Source of the DNA: an uncultured Mucispirillum sp.
GTDB lineage: Bacteria; Chrysiogenota; Deferribacteres; Deferribacterales; Mucispirillaceae
Direction of reading: 5' to 3'
Assembly: GCA_944324495.1 (NCBI GenBank)
Contig: CALUWN010000008.1
Span: 38,844 to 102,843 of the forward strand
Length of the DNA: 64,000 nucleotides
In this document: in pieces, positions 25,517 through 36,558 of the stretch
How positions within the stretch are numbered: the stretch's first letter is position 1
Layout: each line of letters begins with the position of its first letter
Position numbers and translations under genes: made by a program
Notes under the pieces: model-generated
Seen by the model: only the letters and a program-made list of their open reading frames with translations
What the model was told of the DNA's origin: nothing
The model's database searches: none

Positions 25517-27895
25517 TCATATAATCTCTATGATTTTCCTATTCACTTCAGGATAACCAACCATTATCTCTTTCATTATGTTATTTCTTTTTTCTTTTAA
25601 TTTGTCATTTTTATTTATAATTACATTATCTATAAAGTCAAGTATATCTTGCTTTTCATACGCAATATATACATTTTCTAAGCATTTTATACCTAAAGTA
25701 TTAAATTTTTCTTTAATATCCTTTTTAGTTTTCAGCATATAACAGCATGGTTTACCAGTATAAAAGTATTCCACTAAAAAAGAGCCACTATCTTGGATTA
25801 TACCATCAGAATTTGCAAATATTTCTAAATAATCTCCTTCTGTACTGTAGATTACATTTTTATATGATTTAAGTTTATTTATATAATTTTCTACTTTTGC
25901 TTCGCCCCATTTATTATTATTTTTTAATGTAGAAAATAATACAGGGTGTGGTCTAAATATAAAATCAATTTCCGGATATTTTAAAGGCAGTTCTAAAAAT
26001 AAATCAGCATATTTTTCAAAATTAGACAATGCAAGCATCTTATTCATTCCACCATCTACACTGTGGTGTGGTGCAATAATTATACGCTTCCTTTTATATT
26101 CCTTTTTTGTTGCCATATACTCACTTAACCTATCCATCTTAGCATAACCAGTTAAAACTGCATTTATGCCATTACATCTGCCATACTGTTTATACTCTGC
26201 CATATTATATTCTGTTTCTAAAAATACTTTCCAAAAGCTGTTGTAATTATCTAGTGCATATATAAACCTGTCATAAATAGACCTGAAAAAACCATAATTT
26301 ATATGGATTGATAATATATTTTCCTGTACTGCATAATATGGGTTGTATAATGAATATGATACATCATAAGGTGATGGATAGCATACAATATCTGCCTGTT
26401 TTACTATATTTTTATATTCTTTTACCTCATCTTTTTCATAATCTATTATTACTGCTTTTTCTGCAAAATCATATTTTTCTTTTAACTCTTTATATGTTTC
26501 TTCATATATTCTATAATTTTCTTCTCTTGTAAAGCGTACATCAGGGATAATATATAGTGATACATTATATTTTTTATTCTGCTTCATCTCATTCATAAGG
26601 CTTTCTGCTGCAAACATACTTGCCATATTTACTAAAAATACTATATTGATTTCTTTTTTACCTATAAGCTCCTGCTCTTTAATTTTATATCTTTTATGAA
26701 TTTCATCTATATTGAATTGCTTATATTCCTTTACTTTTTTTCTCTCTAGTGGATTAGTGGTTATAATATTATATAATTCTGGATTAATATTTTTTAAATA
26801 TTCTAATGCTTTTTTAGGATTTTCAGCAAATGAGCCTTGCAAATATTTTCTTTTTATTACTGGGTATTTATAATCTGAAATTAATGTATAACCATATTTG
26901 GTAGGTATAAATTCGTTTTTATCACTTTTTATATTACAATAAACCTCATAACTATACCCATTTGTAATCATTTCTTTTGTAAAAGTAAATTCGTAATTTA
27001 CAACTACTGCCGCAGGGCTTAATTGTTTTTTTATCTTATTTATATATCCTTTAAAAACATCTGAATTCCAAGCATTATGCTTTAATATTATAAAAAAACT
27101 TTGTATATATTTTTCAGGGTTTGTTCCTACAGATAATCCATAAAAATCACATTCTTTACTTTTAAAATCATCCATTACATTTTTAAATGGATAAACTGGA
27201 CCATAATTACTGTCATTAATAAATAATAAATTGTCATCTTCTCTTAAAATATTATGCTCTATCAAGCAGTTATAGCCATATTTATATGAGCCAAAATCAT
27301 ATTCTCCATGGCGTATAAATCTATATGCATTACATAAGCCATCTAATTTTTTTAACTCTTCTTCATAAATAGTATTATCTGCTACTACAATTATATAATC
27401 ACTTATTTCTTTTAAACCTTTTAATAAATAAAGCTGATATTCTTCTATTTTTCCATTTGAGGAAAACATAGCAAATACTGTTATTAACTTGTTTGAATAT
27501 TCATTACGGTTATGTATTTCTTTGACTATACTTATTGTATTTTCTGATGCCTTATATTCTTTAACATCAGAAAGTGCAACAGCTCTGCCTTCATATTTGC
27601 CATATTTTTCATAATGCACAAGGGGATTTATACCATTAAGAGCCACATCAGGATTAATTATTAAATATTCATTTGTATAAAAAATTTTTGAAGGATTAAG
27701 CCCTAATTTTGAACCTTTTACTATGTAATGCAGTGCATAATAATATTTATAAAAAAACTTTGTAATAATATTGCTACAGCGCTTATTTTTATACCATGCG
27801 TAATCAAACTGTGTTGAATTTGCAACAACATATGCATCTTTAGCAATACGCTTTAATTTTTTGATAAGTGATAAATATTTTTTAATTTTATTCAT
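25517..27895 (-). CDS. RgpF-TagF fusion: CDP-glycerol:polyglycerophosphate transferase-like
   Basis: 792 residues. The N-terminal 140 contain two units of the type [20 protein letters not shown]. Residues about 140-400 are RgpF-like ([27 protein letters not shown]). Residues about 430-792 resemble TagF-type CDP-glycerol glycerophosphotransferases: [22 protein letters not shown] and a [19 protein letters not shown] block. ATG 27895 overlaps the end of the tagD-like gene. The pairing with tagD supports polymerisation or transfer of glycerol phosphate. A longer frame upstream only reads the tagD region. Confidence 0.8.
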   Translation of the reverse strand: MNKIKKYLSLIKKLKRIAKDAYVVANSTQFDYAWYKNKRCSNIITKFFYKYYYALHYIVKGSKLGLNPSKIFYTNEYLIINPDVALNGINPLVHYEKYGKYEGRAVALSDVKEYKASENTISIVKEIHNRNEYSNKLITVFAMFSSNGKIEEYQLYLLKGLKEISDYIIVVADNTIYEEELKKLDGLCNAYRFIRHGEYDFGSYKYGYNCLIEHNILREDDNLLFINDSNYGPVYPFKNVMDDFKSKECDFYGLSVGTNPEKYIQSFFIILKHNAWNSDVFKGYINKIKKQLSPAAVVVNYEFTFTKEMITNGYSYEVYCNIKSDKNEFIPTKYGYTLISDYKYPVIKRKYLQGSFAENPKKALEYLKNINPELYNIITTNPLERKKVKEYKQFNIDEIHKRYKIKEQELIGKKEINIVFLVNMASMFAAESLMNEMKQNKKYNVSLYIIPDVRFTREENYRIYEETYKELKEKYDFAEKAVIIDYEKDEVKEYKNIVKQADIVCYPSPYDVSYSLYNPYYAVQENILSIHINYGFFRSIYDRFIYALDNYNSFWKVFLETEYNMAEYKQYGRCNGINAVLTGYAKMDRLSEYMATKKEYKRKRIIIAPHHSVDGGMNKMLALSNFEKYADLFLELPLKYPEIDFIFRPHPVLFSTLKNNNKWGEAKVENYINKLKSYKNVIYSTEGDYLEIFANSDGIIQDSGSFLVEYFYTGKPCCYMLKTKKDIKEKFNTLGIKCLENVYIAYEKQDILDFIDNVIINKNDKLKEKRNNIMKEIMVGYPEVNRKIIEII

Positions 27896-28283
27896 TTTTA
27901 TTTTGCAAATATTTTTTTGTTTCTGTAGAACAAACATCTGGCGTACGTGGAAGATATACCACTTCACAGTATTCCTTTAAAAAGTCAAACTTACCTTCCC
28001 AGTCATCACCCATTACAAAAATATCTGCCTTATAAGTTTTTACATCATCAATTTTTTGCTCCCAGTTATTTTCTGGTATTACTAAATCTACATATCTGCA
28101 GGCTTCTAATATCATTTTACGCTGCTCATATGTGTAATATGACTTTTTATTTTTTATTTTATTAAAATCATCACTTGATAATGCTACTATTAAATAATCC
28201 CCCAGTGCTTTTGCACGTTTTAAAAGATTAACATGACCATAGTGAAGCACATCAAATGTACCATAAGTAATAACTCTAATCAT
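27888..28283 (-). CDS. tagD: Glycerol-3-phosphate cytidylyltransferase
   Basis: 131 residues. It makes CDP-glycerol from CTP and sn-glycerol 3-phosphate. [18 protein letters not shown] carries the HxGH nucleotidyltransferase motif; [29 protein letters not shown] and [12 protein letters not shown] match the TagD/TarD enzymes of Gram-positive wall teichoic acid synthesis closely, and length is typical. The product would feed the TagF-like domains encoded next to it. The presence in a Gram-negative locus suggests a glycerol-phosphate surface polymer or decoration. Confidence 0.93.
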   Translation of the reverse strand: MIRVITYGTFDVLHYGHVNLLKRAKALGDYLIVALSSDDFNKIKNKKSYYTYEQRKMILEACRYVDLVIPENNWEQKIDDVKTYKADIFVMGDDWEGKFDFLKEYCEVVYLPRTPDVCSTETKKYLQNKNE

Positions 28284-28296
28284 ATTACACCATATA

Positions 28297-30582
28297 TTAT
28301 ATTTTTTCTTTATGTATAAAATAGTAATATATTTTATATAAATAATATCGCAATACTTCTATGTAGCGTTTTTTAATAGGTAACGCCCTTTTTAAAGAAA
28401 GCTGACAAAAACTTTCTTCCTGTTTCATTTGTTCATATTTATTTTTCATATTAAAGTGATTTATTAAAGCATTATATATTTCACTTGTATAACCATTATT
28501 TTTACTTTTTTCACAGCCATAGTCTTGTGCTAATGTATTAATACATAAGGCAGTACGAAATATAAAATAATTTTTACTAACACCTGATAGCTTTATGATA
28601 TTTGTATCATAATATTTATATTTTTCATTTTCTATTATTGCATTATTAGGCATTGCATCCCATGATTCTGGTTTTAACAATCCTTTCTTATTGCTTTTAA
28701 AATAGTTAAATGAATACTCTATAAATGGTATCAACTGTTTTACAATATTATCTATATTAAATTCTATTATATCATTTCTTAATAAATCGTACATATACTG
28801 CCCTTTATATATACGCTGCTCTTTTTGTGATTTAATTATCATTCTTGAATATGTCTTATATGCATTAATTTTTTCTACAGTAATTAAATCACCCAATTTT
28901 CTAAAAATGGTTGTTTCACCTCTTGATTTAATTTCTGCTAAAATATTATCATTCACCATTTTTGTAATTAAATACGCATACTGCATACTATCAGGGGCAA
29001 CCATATATTCTTCTGTTGTTTCCATTCTTCCCTTATCTAATAAATCATTATACAACTTTTCATTAACTTGCTTTAATAAAGAAGATACTGCGATTGTCTT
29101 AGAACTTACTCTATTTAAATAAAATTTAGTATCATTAATAAATGATTTATCAACAAAATATATTGAATGAAACTTAGTAAACTTAGATTGAAAATATCGA
29201 ATAGGAGTATAATAATAAAATATTCTTCTACCTAATATTTTGTACCCTTGAGCCAGAGCATATAGCGATATAATCCTTTCATAGGCATGAGCAATAGTAA
29301 AAAAGCCACGTTTAGATGGTTCAAAAACATCATAACTAATTGCACTTAATAACCTATTAAAAATCTTAGGATTTGCTACAAACATACTTCCCATGATAAA
29401 TTTGTACTCATCTGGTATTTCAAGATTGTATTGATTCATAACTGAATATACATAAGATTTATTATACCTTAAATCATGCTTTGTAATAAACCTTGACTCT
29501 GTAATCATTCCAATATCACTATTCTTTACTATTAAATCTATATTTGAATGAATACTTCTTTCACCCATACAGGCAGACAGCAATAATTCACGCCATTCCT
29601 TCCCTTTTAAATATGTACCATAATAATTTTTGCCGATTACATCTCGTTTTGTATGTATTTTAAAAATAACATCATATTTTTCTAGTTCTACATTATTAAG
29701 TGTATATACAAAAGGCCCAATATCAAACCCTTTATTTTCTACATATTTAATAATACAGTCTCGTTTAAATTCTTTAATGCTTTTTATAATATTATCCGGT
29801 ATTTCATCTGTATGGGTAATAAACAATGTATAATTATAACATGATAAATTTTTTAAATATCGTTTAATATTCTCCCATAAAAGTGGATAATAAAGATGAT
29901 AACATACAAGTATATTTTTATCTTTATTACGTTTAATTTTACCATAATTTATAAATCTGTAAAATTTTCTTGCAAAATAAGGTATAAACTTCTTTTCTTT
30001 ATATTCTTCTAAAATACCATTTTTTAATGGACTTCTACCCTCTGCCTTTCCATATTTTATATAATGTACAAGTGGGCATATGCCAACTTTGTTTACATCT
30101 TGATTATTTTCTAAATAATAATTAGTATTAAATTTATCTGATGGATTATAGCCTTTTTTCCAGCCTAATGTTAAATAATGTACTATTGGGTCAATATTTA
30201 ACTTGCCATTAATGCCATACCTTGTTTCATATAACTGTGCATCAAATAAATTACTTTTCTTGATTAATTTATAGGCAACCTTATTATAACCAACATTATA
30301 TTTACCACTTTTTTTATTACATTCATAATGTACAAGAGGATTAGCATTATATTTATATTTGTTTAAATATAAGTTATTATCAAACATACCAGAAGGATTT
30401 CTTCCCTCTTTCCAACCATATTTTAAATAATGTAATGCTGGGTCTATTTTTGCTTTTTTAACATCAGGGTATGTATTTAAGTACCATTTTTTATTAAAAT
30501 ATTTTGATTTTTTAATAAGAAATAGATTTTTTAACTCACTTTTATTCTTAATAATTCTTTTAAATGAAGAAAATATTCCCAT
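28297..30582 (-). CDS. RgpF-domain glycan protein with N-terminal repeats
   Basis: 761 residues. The first 200 hold four units built as F-(D/N)-x-x-(W/L)-Y-(L/x)-x(n)-P-(A/I/L)-(L/V)-HY-(L/I/E)-x-x-G-x-x-(E/K)-G-(R/Y)-NPS, a module common in large glycan-synthesis proteins. About 220-480 is an RgpF domain ([29 protein letters not shown]). The remaining 280 residues are helical and unrecognised. RgpF enzymes are linked to rhamnan and related polymer assembly. Fourteen bases separate it from tagD. Confidence 0.75.
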   Translation of the reverse strand: MGIFSSFKRIIKNKSELKNLFLIKKSKYFNKKWYLNTYPDVKKAKIDPALHYLKYGWKEGRNPSGMFDNNLYLNKYKYNANPLVHYECNKKSGKYNVGYNKVAYKLIKKSNLFDAQLYETRYGINGKLNIDPIVHYLTLGWKKGYNPSDKFNTNYYLENNQDVNKVGICPLVHYIKYGKAEGRSPLKNGILEEYKEKKFIPYFARKFYRFINYGKIKRNKDKNILVCYHLYYPLLWENIKRYLKNLSCYNYTLFITHTDEIPDNIIKSIKEFKRDCIIKYVENKGFDIGPFVYTLNNVELEKYDVIFKIHTKRDVIGKNYYGTYLKGKEWRELLLSACMGERSIHSNIDLIVKNSDIGMITESRFITKHDLRYNKSYVYSVMNQYNLEIPDEYKFIMGSMFVANPKIFNRLLSAISYDVFEPSKRGFFTIAHAYERIISLYALAQGYKILGRRIFYYYTPIRYFQSKFTKFHSIYFVDKSFINDTKFYLNRVSSKTIAVSSLLKQVNEKLYNDLLDKGRMETTEEYMVAPDSMQYAYLITKMVNDNILAEIKSRGETTIFRKLGDLITVEKINAYKTYSRMIIKSQKEQRIYKGQYMYDLLRNDIIEFNIDNIVKQLIPFIEYSFNYFKSNKKGLLKPESWDAMPNNAIIENEKYKYYDTNIIKLSGVSKNYFIFRTALCINTLAQDYGCEKSKNNGYTSEIYNALINHFNMKNKYEQMKQEESFCQLSLKRALPIKKRYIEVLRYYLYKIYYYFIHKEKI

Positions 30583-30597
30583 TGTAGCATCCCTAGC

Positions 30598-33348
30598 CTA
30601 GTTACATAATAACTTATTCAGATAATCAGTAATTTTACTGCTTAATGTACGTTCTAATTTAACAGTATTTAATACATTACTGCGTTTTTCTTTTATTGTA
30701 TCTTTGTTATTTATTATTACATTATTAATAAATGAGTATATTTCCTTTTCATTTTCTGCTTTATACACTGCCTCATACATATAATAACCTATTTCATTAA
30801 ATTTATTTTTTTCTTGAATTTTATCTTTTACAATATATAAACATGGTATACTAAGTAAAACAGTATCAATAAATAATAAACCACTATCTAAAATTATACC
30901 ATCAGCTTGTGATAATACATCTTTATAGTTTTTTTCACCCAATATTTGCACATTACTATATTGTATCATTTGTTGTTTATAGCTAACAATTTGACTAAGT
31001 ATTGAATTATCTGTATTTAATAGCATATTATCTAATGCATCAGAAAACATATAAATAAAATCTATATTAGGATATTTTGCAGGTAGTTGAAATAACTCTT
31101 TTCCAAAGTTTTCAAGAGCATAGTTATTTAGCATTTTACTTCTATTTTGAATACTAAAATAAGGTGCTATAACTATTTTTTTTCTTTCATTAGTAATGCT
31201 TTCATGTTTAGCACAATAATAATCACTATTTAAACCAGTAACAACAACATTAATACCATGGCATTGACCATATTGCCTATATTCCTCAAAACTTATATTA
31301 CTATCTAAAAAGACTTTCCAAAAATTATTAAAATTATCCATACGATAATAATTTCTATCAAACTTAAATGGGTATATTTCATGAGGTATATATATAGATA
31401 ATATATTTAGCCTTACTGCATAATAAGGGTTGTATAGTGAAAATGAAATATCTTGTATATTTGGAAAGAAAATTATATCGCTATCCTTTATTACATTTTT
31501 ATGATTAATAAAGCAGTTTTCTTCATAATAAAGTATCCCATTAATATTTTTCATCTCACACATTGCTTTTTTGGTAAGCAATTTATTCTCTTTTTTAAAA
31601 TCTTCTTCCTCATTATATTCCTGTTGTGATTTTAATTTAACATCTACATCACAAGTTTTTAATGCAAAAGGATATTTTGTAGATAATAAATCATAAGTTT
31701 CTTCATATTTCATTACAGCTTCATGTTCATCTAATCTTAAATCTGGTATTATATAAAGTTTTACATTATAAATACTGTCATCTATCATTTGCAGCATTAC
31801 CTGCTCTGCTATAAAAGTCTCAGTAGAATATGCAAAAAATATAACATTAACTTTTTCACCTTTTTGTATTTTTTCTTTTATTTCCTGCTCTTTTTTAGCA
31901 TAATTGCTTAGTAATAAGTATTTAGATGGAATATCTATATATTTTTCTTTAACATAACCATCTATATTTTCTCGTTTTATAATAATTTCATAAAGCTCAC
32001 GATTATTTAATTTAATGTGCTCAAGTATATCATCTACACTATCAACTGTAGAACCCTGCAATACTTTACGTTTTACAAGTGGATATTTGTATTCATTCAT
32101 TAATGTATAACCATATTTTGTAGGTATTGCTTTGTTTATATCGCTCATAAATGTTTTTGGAATATAGCTTGTATATGAAAAATGCCCTTGTTCTAAAATA
32201 TTTGTAAAAGTATATTCATACTCTAAAGCTACCCATGCCTGTGCTAATTGTTTCTTAACAGAACTTATAAAATCTTTAAAAATAGTTGAATTATATACAT
32301 TTGGTTTAAAAATATAAAAAAAACTTTGTAAAAATTCTAAATTATAATTATTACCATATGTTAAACCGTAAAAATCACACTGTTTACTTTTAAAATCATC
32401 CATTACATTTTCAAATGGATAGACAGGACCATAGTTGCTGTCATTTATAAATAACAAATTATCATCATTTTCTAATATTTTATTTTCTATTAAATAGTTA
32501 TAACCATATTTATATGAGCCAAAATCATATTCTCCATGGCGTAAAAAAATACAATGATTACATATTTCATCTATTTTTGTAAGTTCCTCTTCATATACTG
32601 GATTATCCGATACTATTACAATATAGTCACTAATTTTCTGCAAACCTTTTAAAAGATAAATTTGGAAATCTTCAATTTTACCGCTGGCAGAAAAACTAGC
32701 TAAAACCGTAACCATTTTTTTATCATTACTTTTTCTTACAAAAAAGTCTTTTTCAATACTAACTGTCCCTTTTGGAGCATTATATTCTTTAAGCTCTGTT
32801 AATGCAGGCAGTCTGTTTTCATACCTGCCATAATTAAGATAATGGGTTAGTGGGTTAATATTATGAATTGCAACATCAGGATTTAGATATAAATATTCTT
32901 TTGAATAAAATATAGGGCCGGGATTTTTTGCTGATGCTTGCAGTAAATAATCAACAACTGGAGCTTGACCTTTAGTGTACATCATATAGTTTCTAACATA
33001 CCAGTCATTATTAAAAAATAAGGATGTATTTATAAGATTATAAATATGTGATGAACCATTTATACGCCTGTTTTCGCTTTTTCCAACACGTTCATAGTGA
33101 TAAAGTGGGTTAAGCCCAGATTTTTTTACATCTTCATAAGCATTTAAGTAATAATCAGTAACAAAAGACTTACTAGGGTTTCTACCCTCTTTATAACCAA
33201 AAAAAGCATAATGTAAAGCAGGAAAAACTCTATAAATACCACCTAAATCTGAATATTCATTTATATACCATTCTTTATCAAAAAAATTAGATTTTTTTAT
33301 TACACCAATTGAATATAATTTTACTAGTAATGATTTTAATTTACCCAA
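30598..33348 (-). CDS. Second RgpF-TagF fusion, first gene of the glycan operon
   Basis: 916 residues, a paralogue of the protein at 25517-27895. It has N-terminal HY-x-x-(F/V/N)-G units (residues about 20-180), an RgpF domain ([27 protein letters not shown]; about 210-460) and a TagF-like domain (about 500-916) with IYIPHEIYPFKFDRN, IVIAPYFSIQNRS and DGIILDSGLLF. In the TagF-like part several residues conserved in the other copy differ (for example APYFSIQ for APHHSVD), so it may use another acceptor or be less active. It is the first gene after the divergent promoter region at 33349-33492. Confidence 0.78.
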   Translation of the reverse strand: MGKLKSLLVKLYSIGVIKKSNFFDKEWYINEYSDLGGIYRVFPALHYAFFGYKEGRNPSKSFVTDYYLNAYEDVKKSGLNPLYHYERVGKSENRRINGSSHIYNLINTSLFFNNDWYVRNYMMYTKGQAPVVDYLLQASAKNPGPIFYSKEYLYLNPDVAIHNINPLTHYLNYGRYENRLPALTELKEYNAPKGTVSIEKDFFVRKSNDKKMVTVLASFSASGKIEDFQIYLLKGLQKISDYIVIVSDNPVYEEELTKIDEICNHCIFLRHGEYDFGSYKYGYNYLIENKILENDDNLLFINDSNYGPVYPFENVMDDFKSKQCDFYGLTYGNNYNLEFLQSFFYIFKPNVYNSTIFKDFISSVKKQLAQAWVALEYEYTFTNILEQGHFSYTSYIPKTFMSDINKAIPTKYGYTLMNEYKYPLVKRKVLQGSTVDSVDDILEHIKLNNRELYEIIIKRENIDGYVKEKYIDIPSKYLLLSNYAKKEQEIKEKIQKGEKVNVIFFAYSTETFIAEQVMLQMIDDSIYNVKLYIIPDLRLDEHEAVMKYEETYDLLSTKYPFALKTCDVDVKLKSQQEYNEEEDFKKENKLLTKKAMCEMKNINGILYYEENCFINHKNVIKDSDIIFFPNIQDISFSLYNPYYAVRLNILSIYIPHEIYPFKFDRNYYRMDNFNNFWKVFLDSNISFEEYRQYGQCHGINVVVTGLNSDYYCAKHESITNERKKIVIAPYFSIQNRSKMLNNYALENFGKELFQLPAKYPNIDFIYMFSDALDNMLLNTDNSILSQIVSYKQQMIQYSNVQILGEKNYKDVLSQADGIILDSGLLFIDTVLLSIPCLYIVKDKIQEKNKFNEIGYYMYEAVYKAENEKEIYSFINNVIINNKDTIKEKRSNVLNTVKLERTLSSKITDYLNKLLCN

Positions 33349-33376
33349 AACACTACCCCATATATTAATTAGCTTA

Positions 33377-33406
33377 TTTTTACCATATGTATAACTATCA
33401 TGTCAA
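33377..33406 (-). promoter_or_regulatory. Candidate promoter of the minus-strand glycan operon
   Basis: On the minus strand TTGACA (33406-33401) is followed after 18 bases by TAAAAA (33382-33377), 28 bases before the ATG at 33348. The -10 is weak. Confidence 0.45.
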
Positions 33407-33445
33407 TACATAACCTTATTTTATATGCCTTTAAATTAAAATTTA

Positions 33446-33475
33446 TTGACAATAGAAAATATTTAGTGATATAAG
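33446..33475 (+). promoter_or_regulatory. Candidate promoter of the O-acylation genes
   Basis: TTGACA (33446-33451) and TATAAG (33470-33475) are 18 bases apart, followed by a GAGG ribosome site and ATG 33493. It diverges from the promoter of the large glycan operon. Confidence 0.6.
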
Positions 33476-33492
33476 CATTTTTAGAGGTAATA

Positions 33493-35001
33493 ATGCTTTT
33501 TAACTCCATTGAATTTTTAGTATTTTTTCCTATTGTTATATTAGTTTATTTCCTATTACCACATAGATTTAGGTATATCTGGCTTTTAATTGCAAGCTAC
33601 TATTTTTATATGGCTTGGAACCCTGTATTTGTGCTCCTTATGTTTGCTTCCACGTTTATTTCTTATATTGGTGGTATATTTATTGATAAAATACCACTAA
33701 ATAAAGTAACAAGTGAAGTTGGGGGGGGGCGTAAAGCTAAAAATACTAGAAAATATATAGCTGTCATTACAATATTATTTAATATTACACTACTATTTTT
33801 CTTTAAATATTTTTACTTTGCTGTAGATAATATAAATTTATTACTTTCAGCTCTTCATATTAAATTAATACAGCCACAATTCAATATTATACTGCCACTT
33901 GGTATATCATTTTATACTATGCAGATAATCGCTTATATAGTTGATGTATATAGAGGGACTAATGCAGAAAAAAACTTTATAAAATATGCATTATTTATTT
34001 CATTTTTTCCAAAACTTTTAGCAGGGCCAATAGAGCGAACTACCACATTTTTACCGCAGTTGCAGGAAAAGAAATTTTTTAATTATGATAACCTTAAAAA
34101 TGGTTTACTACTAATGCTTTATGGCTATTTTTTAAAAATGGTAATTGGTGATAGAGCAGCAATACTCGTAAACTTTGTATTTGATAACTATGAAGCATAT
34201 ATGGGGCTTGAAATATTTATTGCTGTTACAATATATTCAATACAAATATATGCAGATTTCTTCGGTTACACCTGTATTGCTCTAGGTGCTGCCCAAACTA
34301 TGGGATTTACGTTAATACAAAACTTTAACCACCCATTTTTTGCAACATCTGTTGGTGATTACTGGCGAAGGTGGCACAGGTCGCTTTCCATGTGGTTAAG
34401 AGATTATATATATTTTACTCTTGGTGGAAGCAGATGCTCAAAATTAAAAAAATATAGGAATATATTAGTAACCTTTTTTGTAAGTGGCTCTTGGCATGGT
34501 GCAAATTGGACTTTTATTGTATGGGGTATGATACATGGCATAAGTATTGTACTTGCTGATATTTTCAAACCAGTTTTTCAAAAAATAAATACAACTTTTA
34601 ATATTAATACACAGTGCTTTAGTTACAGGCTTTTTCAAATCATCATGGCATTTCTAATTATAAATTATTCAAGGTTATTCTTTAGAGCTCCAGATATTGA
34701 AACAGCTCTTATAATGACAAAACAAATGTTTAGCCTGTGGAACCCATGGATATTTTTTGATAACTCTCTTTATAATATGGGGCTTGATAGAAAAGATTTC
34801 TGGGTATTATGTTTTTCTATAATCATATTATTTGTAGTATCTTTTATGCAGGAGCGTGGCGTAAAAATAAGAGAACAACTATCAAAACAAAACTTAATTT
34901 TTAGGTGGATTATATACTGGATAGCTATTTTTGGAATATTAACCTTTGGTATTTATGGACCAGAATATGATGCAACACAATTTATATATTTTGGCTTTTA
35001 G
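33493..35001 (+). CDS. MBOAT-family O-acyltransferase, phase-variable, on in this copy
   Basis: 502-residue multi-pass enzyme of the AlgI/DltB type, which moves acyl groups across the inner membrane to modify glycans. SWHGANWTFIVWGMIHG holds the conserved histidines, and GGSRCSKLKKYRN and RRWHRSLSMWLRDYIYF are typical. Codons 77-79 are a nine-G tract (33721-33729) in a cytoplasmic-loop-like stretch, in frame here. One extra G gives a stop two codons later; one fewer gives a stop 10 codons on. Acylation should thus switch on and off. The next gene is its usual SGNH-type partner. Confidence 0.88.
   Translation: MLFNSIEFLVFFPIVILVYFLLPHRFRYIWLLIASYYFYMAWNPVFVLLMFASTFISYIGGIFIDKIPLNKVTSEVGGGRKAKNTRKYIAVITILFNITLLFFFKYFYFAVDNINLLLSALHIKLIQPQFNIILPLGISFYTMQIIAYIVDVYRGTNAEKNFIKYALFISFFPKLLAGPIERTTTFLPQLQEKKFFNYDNLKNGLLLMLYGYFLKMVIGDRAAILVNFVFDNYEAYMGLEIFIAVTIYSIQIYADFFGYTCIALGAAQTMGFTLIQNFNHPFFATSVGDYWRRWHRSLSMWLRDYIYFTLGGSRCSKLKKYRNILVTFFVSGSWHGANWTFIVWGMIHGISIVLADIFKPVFQKINTTFNINTQCFSYRLFQIIMAFLIINYSRLFFRAPDIETALIMTKQMFSLWNPWIFFDNSLYNMGLDRKDFWVLCFSIIILFVVSFMQERGVKIREQLSKQNLIFRWIIYWIAIFGILTFGIYGPEYDATQFIYFGF
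33721..33729 (+). repeat. Nine-base G tract inside the O-acyltransferase gene
   Basis: Nine consecutive G encoding Gly-Gly-Gly at residues 77-79. Tract length is in the on state; either neighbouring length truncates the protein near residue 80-90. Confidence 0.92.
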
Positions 35002-35010
35002 TGGTGGTAT

Positions 35011-36444
35011 ATGAAAAAAATTGTATTACTCATTATATTTATTATATTAACTACTGCTTTATTAATAAATTATGAAGACATATTTCGTAATAAAGACCAT
35101 ATTTATAACATCAAACAATACTATCATGAGAAAGCCAATATAGATGTTTTTTTTCTTGGAACAAGTAGAATATATTACTCTATGTCACCTATGGAAATAT
35201 GGGACAAATATGGCATCACAAGCTATAACAGAGGTACGCCCGTACAAACTCTGCCTGTTACTTATGTATTTTTAAAAGAAATATTTCGCAACCATTCGCC
35301 AAAACTTGTTATTATAGATACAACTGCACTAAATTATTTAAAAAGAGATACTACTTATAGAACTAAAGTAGCTATATCTAATTTAGATGATTTTTTATTT
35401 AAACTCTATGCTGTTAAATATATATATGGGTTTGGTAGTGATTTTTTTAATAATTTGAATACCATTAATACATACCATTATAGATGGAAAGAACTAAATA
35501 AATATGATTTTACATATGAAACATATTGGAAAGGTAAATTTTCTGGTGCTTATATTAATGATTCTAAGTGGGATAAAATGCACTCAATTTATAAGCAAAA
35601 AATGTATCAAAATGATAATATTACTTCATCTCAACTTGATGCTGAAACTATTAAATACACAAATATGATTACACAATTAGCACAAGACCATAATACAAAT
35701 CTGCTGTTTATTAAACCGCCAAACCCTACTAATGATAAAGAATTGGCTATGAATAAATCTTTTGGTGATTATCTTAAACAAAATAAAATCAACTTCATTG
35801 ATTATAATACTATTTATAATGAAATAAATCTTGATTTTAATAATGACTTTAAAGATAATGCACATCACCTTAATTTATATGGTGCTCGCAAAGTTATGGA
35901 CCACCTTATGCCATATATTATAGAGCATTATAATATCCCAAACCGTAAAAATGACCCTGCTTATGCTTCATGGAATGAAGATTATATTAAATATGCAAGA
36001 GCTATAAATAGAGAAGAGATTAGAGAATTAACATCTTTTGTAGAATGGAAAAAACAGGCTTTTTACGATAACTATACTGTTTTGCTTTCTGCCAATGGTG
36101 ATGTTTTAAGAAAACTACCTGATACATTAAAAAATGATTTAAAATCTTTTGGGCTTAATAAATATAATACAGATAAAGCAAATATGCGTTATGCTGCTAT
36201 AATTGATGATAATAAAGTATTTTTTGAAGAAATATCAAATAAATCTGTAACATATAAAGGTAGGATGAAAAATATTGTAAACCTGCTTATATCTTCTGAT
36301 GGTAAAGCTACAATAAGTGTCAGCGGTAAACCGCGAAGTAAAAATAAGTATGGTTTAAATTTTGTAATATATGATAAAGTAAATAGAGAAATCGTGGATA
36401 GTATTTGGATTGACCCAAATAAACCAGATATAGTTAGAAGGTAA
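35011..36444 (+). CDS. SGNH-like membrane-anchored partner of the O-acyltransferase
   Basis: 477 residues with an N-terminal membrane anchor. FFLGTSRIYYSMSP gives the Ser-containing first block of an SGNH/DUF1574-like fold, NRGTPVQTLP the second, and DNAHHLNLYGARKVMDHL the D-x-x-H block. Such AlgJ/AlgX- or DltD-like proteins take the acyl group from the MBOAT protein and place it on the glycan. It starts nine bases after the MBOAT stop. When the G tract is out of frame this partner would still be made, unless polarity reduces it. Confidence 0.75.
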   Translation: MKKIVLLIIFIILTTALLINYEDIFRNKDHIYNIKQYYHEKANIDVFFLGTSRIYYSMSPMEIWDKYGITSYNRGTPVQTLPVTYVFLKEIFRNHSPKLVIIDTTALNYLKRDTTYRTKVAISNLDDFLFKLYAVKYIYGFGSDFFNNLNTINTYHYRWKELNKYDFTYETYWKGKFSGAYINDSKWDKMHSIYKQKMYQNDNITSSQLDAETIKYTNMITQLAQDHNTNLLFIKPPNPTNDKELAMNKSFGDYLKQNKINFIDYNTIYNEINLDFNNDFKDNAHHLNLYGARKVMDHLMPYIIEHYNIPNRKNDPAYASWNEDYIKYARAINREEIRELTSFVEWKKQAFYDNYTVLLSANGDVLRKLPDTLKNDLKSFGLNKYNTDKANMRYAAIIDDNKVFFEEISNKSVTYKGRMKNIVNLLISSDGKATISVSGKPRSKNKYGLNFVIYDKVNREIVDSIWIDPNKPDIVRR

Positions 36445-36511
36445 TATTTTCTTTCATGTAAAATATTATTTCCCTTATTATATTTATACACATAAAACTG
36501 CCTTAAAATTT

Positions 36512-36549
36512 AAACTACACTTGATTTTTTAAAAAATTTAGTGTAGTTT
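36512..36549 (+). terminator. Long hairpin between the O-acylation genes and the exporter
   Basis: AAACTACACT (36512-36521) pairs with AGTGTAGTTT (36540-36549); the loop itself contains the palindrome ATTTTTTAAAAAAT. It ends just before the exporter start, so it could terminate the first unit or act as an attenuator. Confidence 0.5.
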
Positions 36550-36558
36550 CCTATAGGG

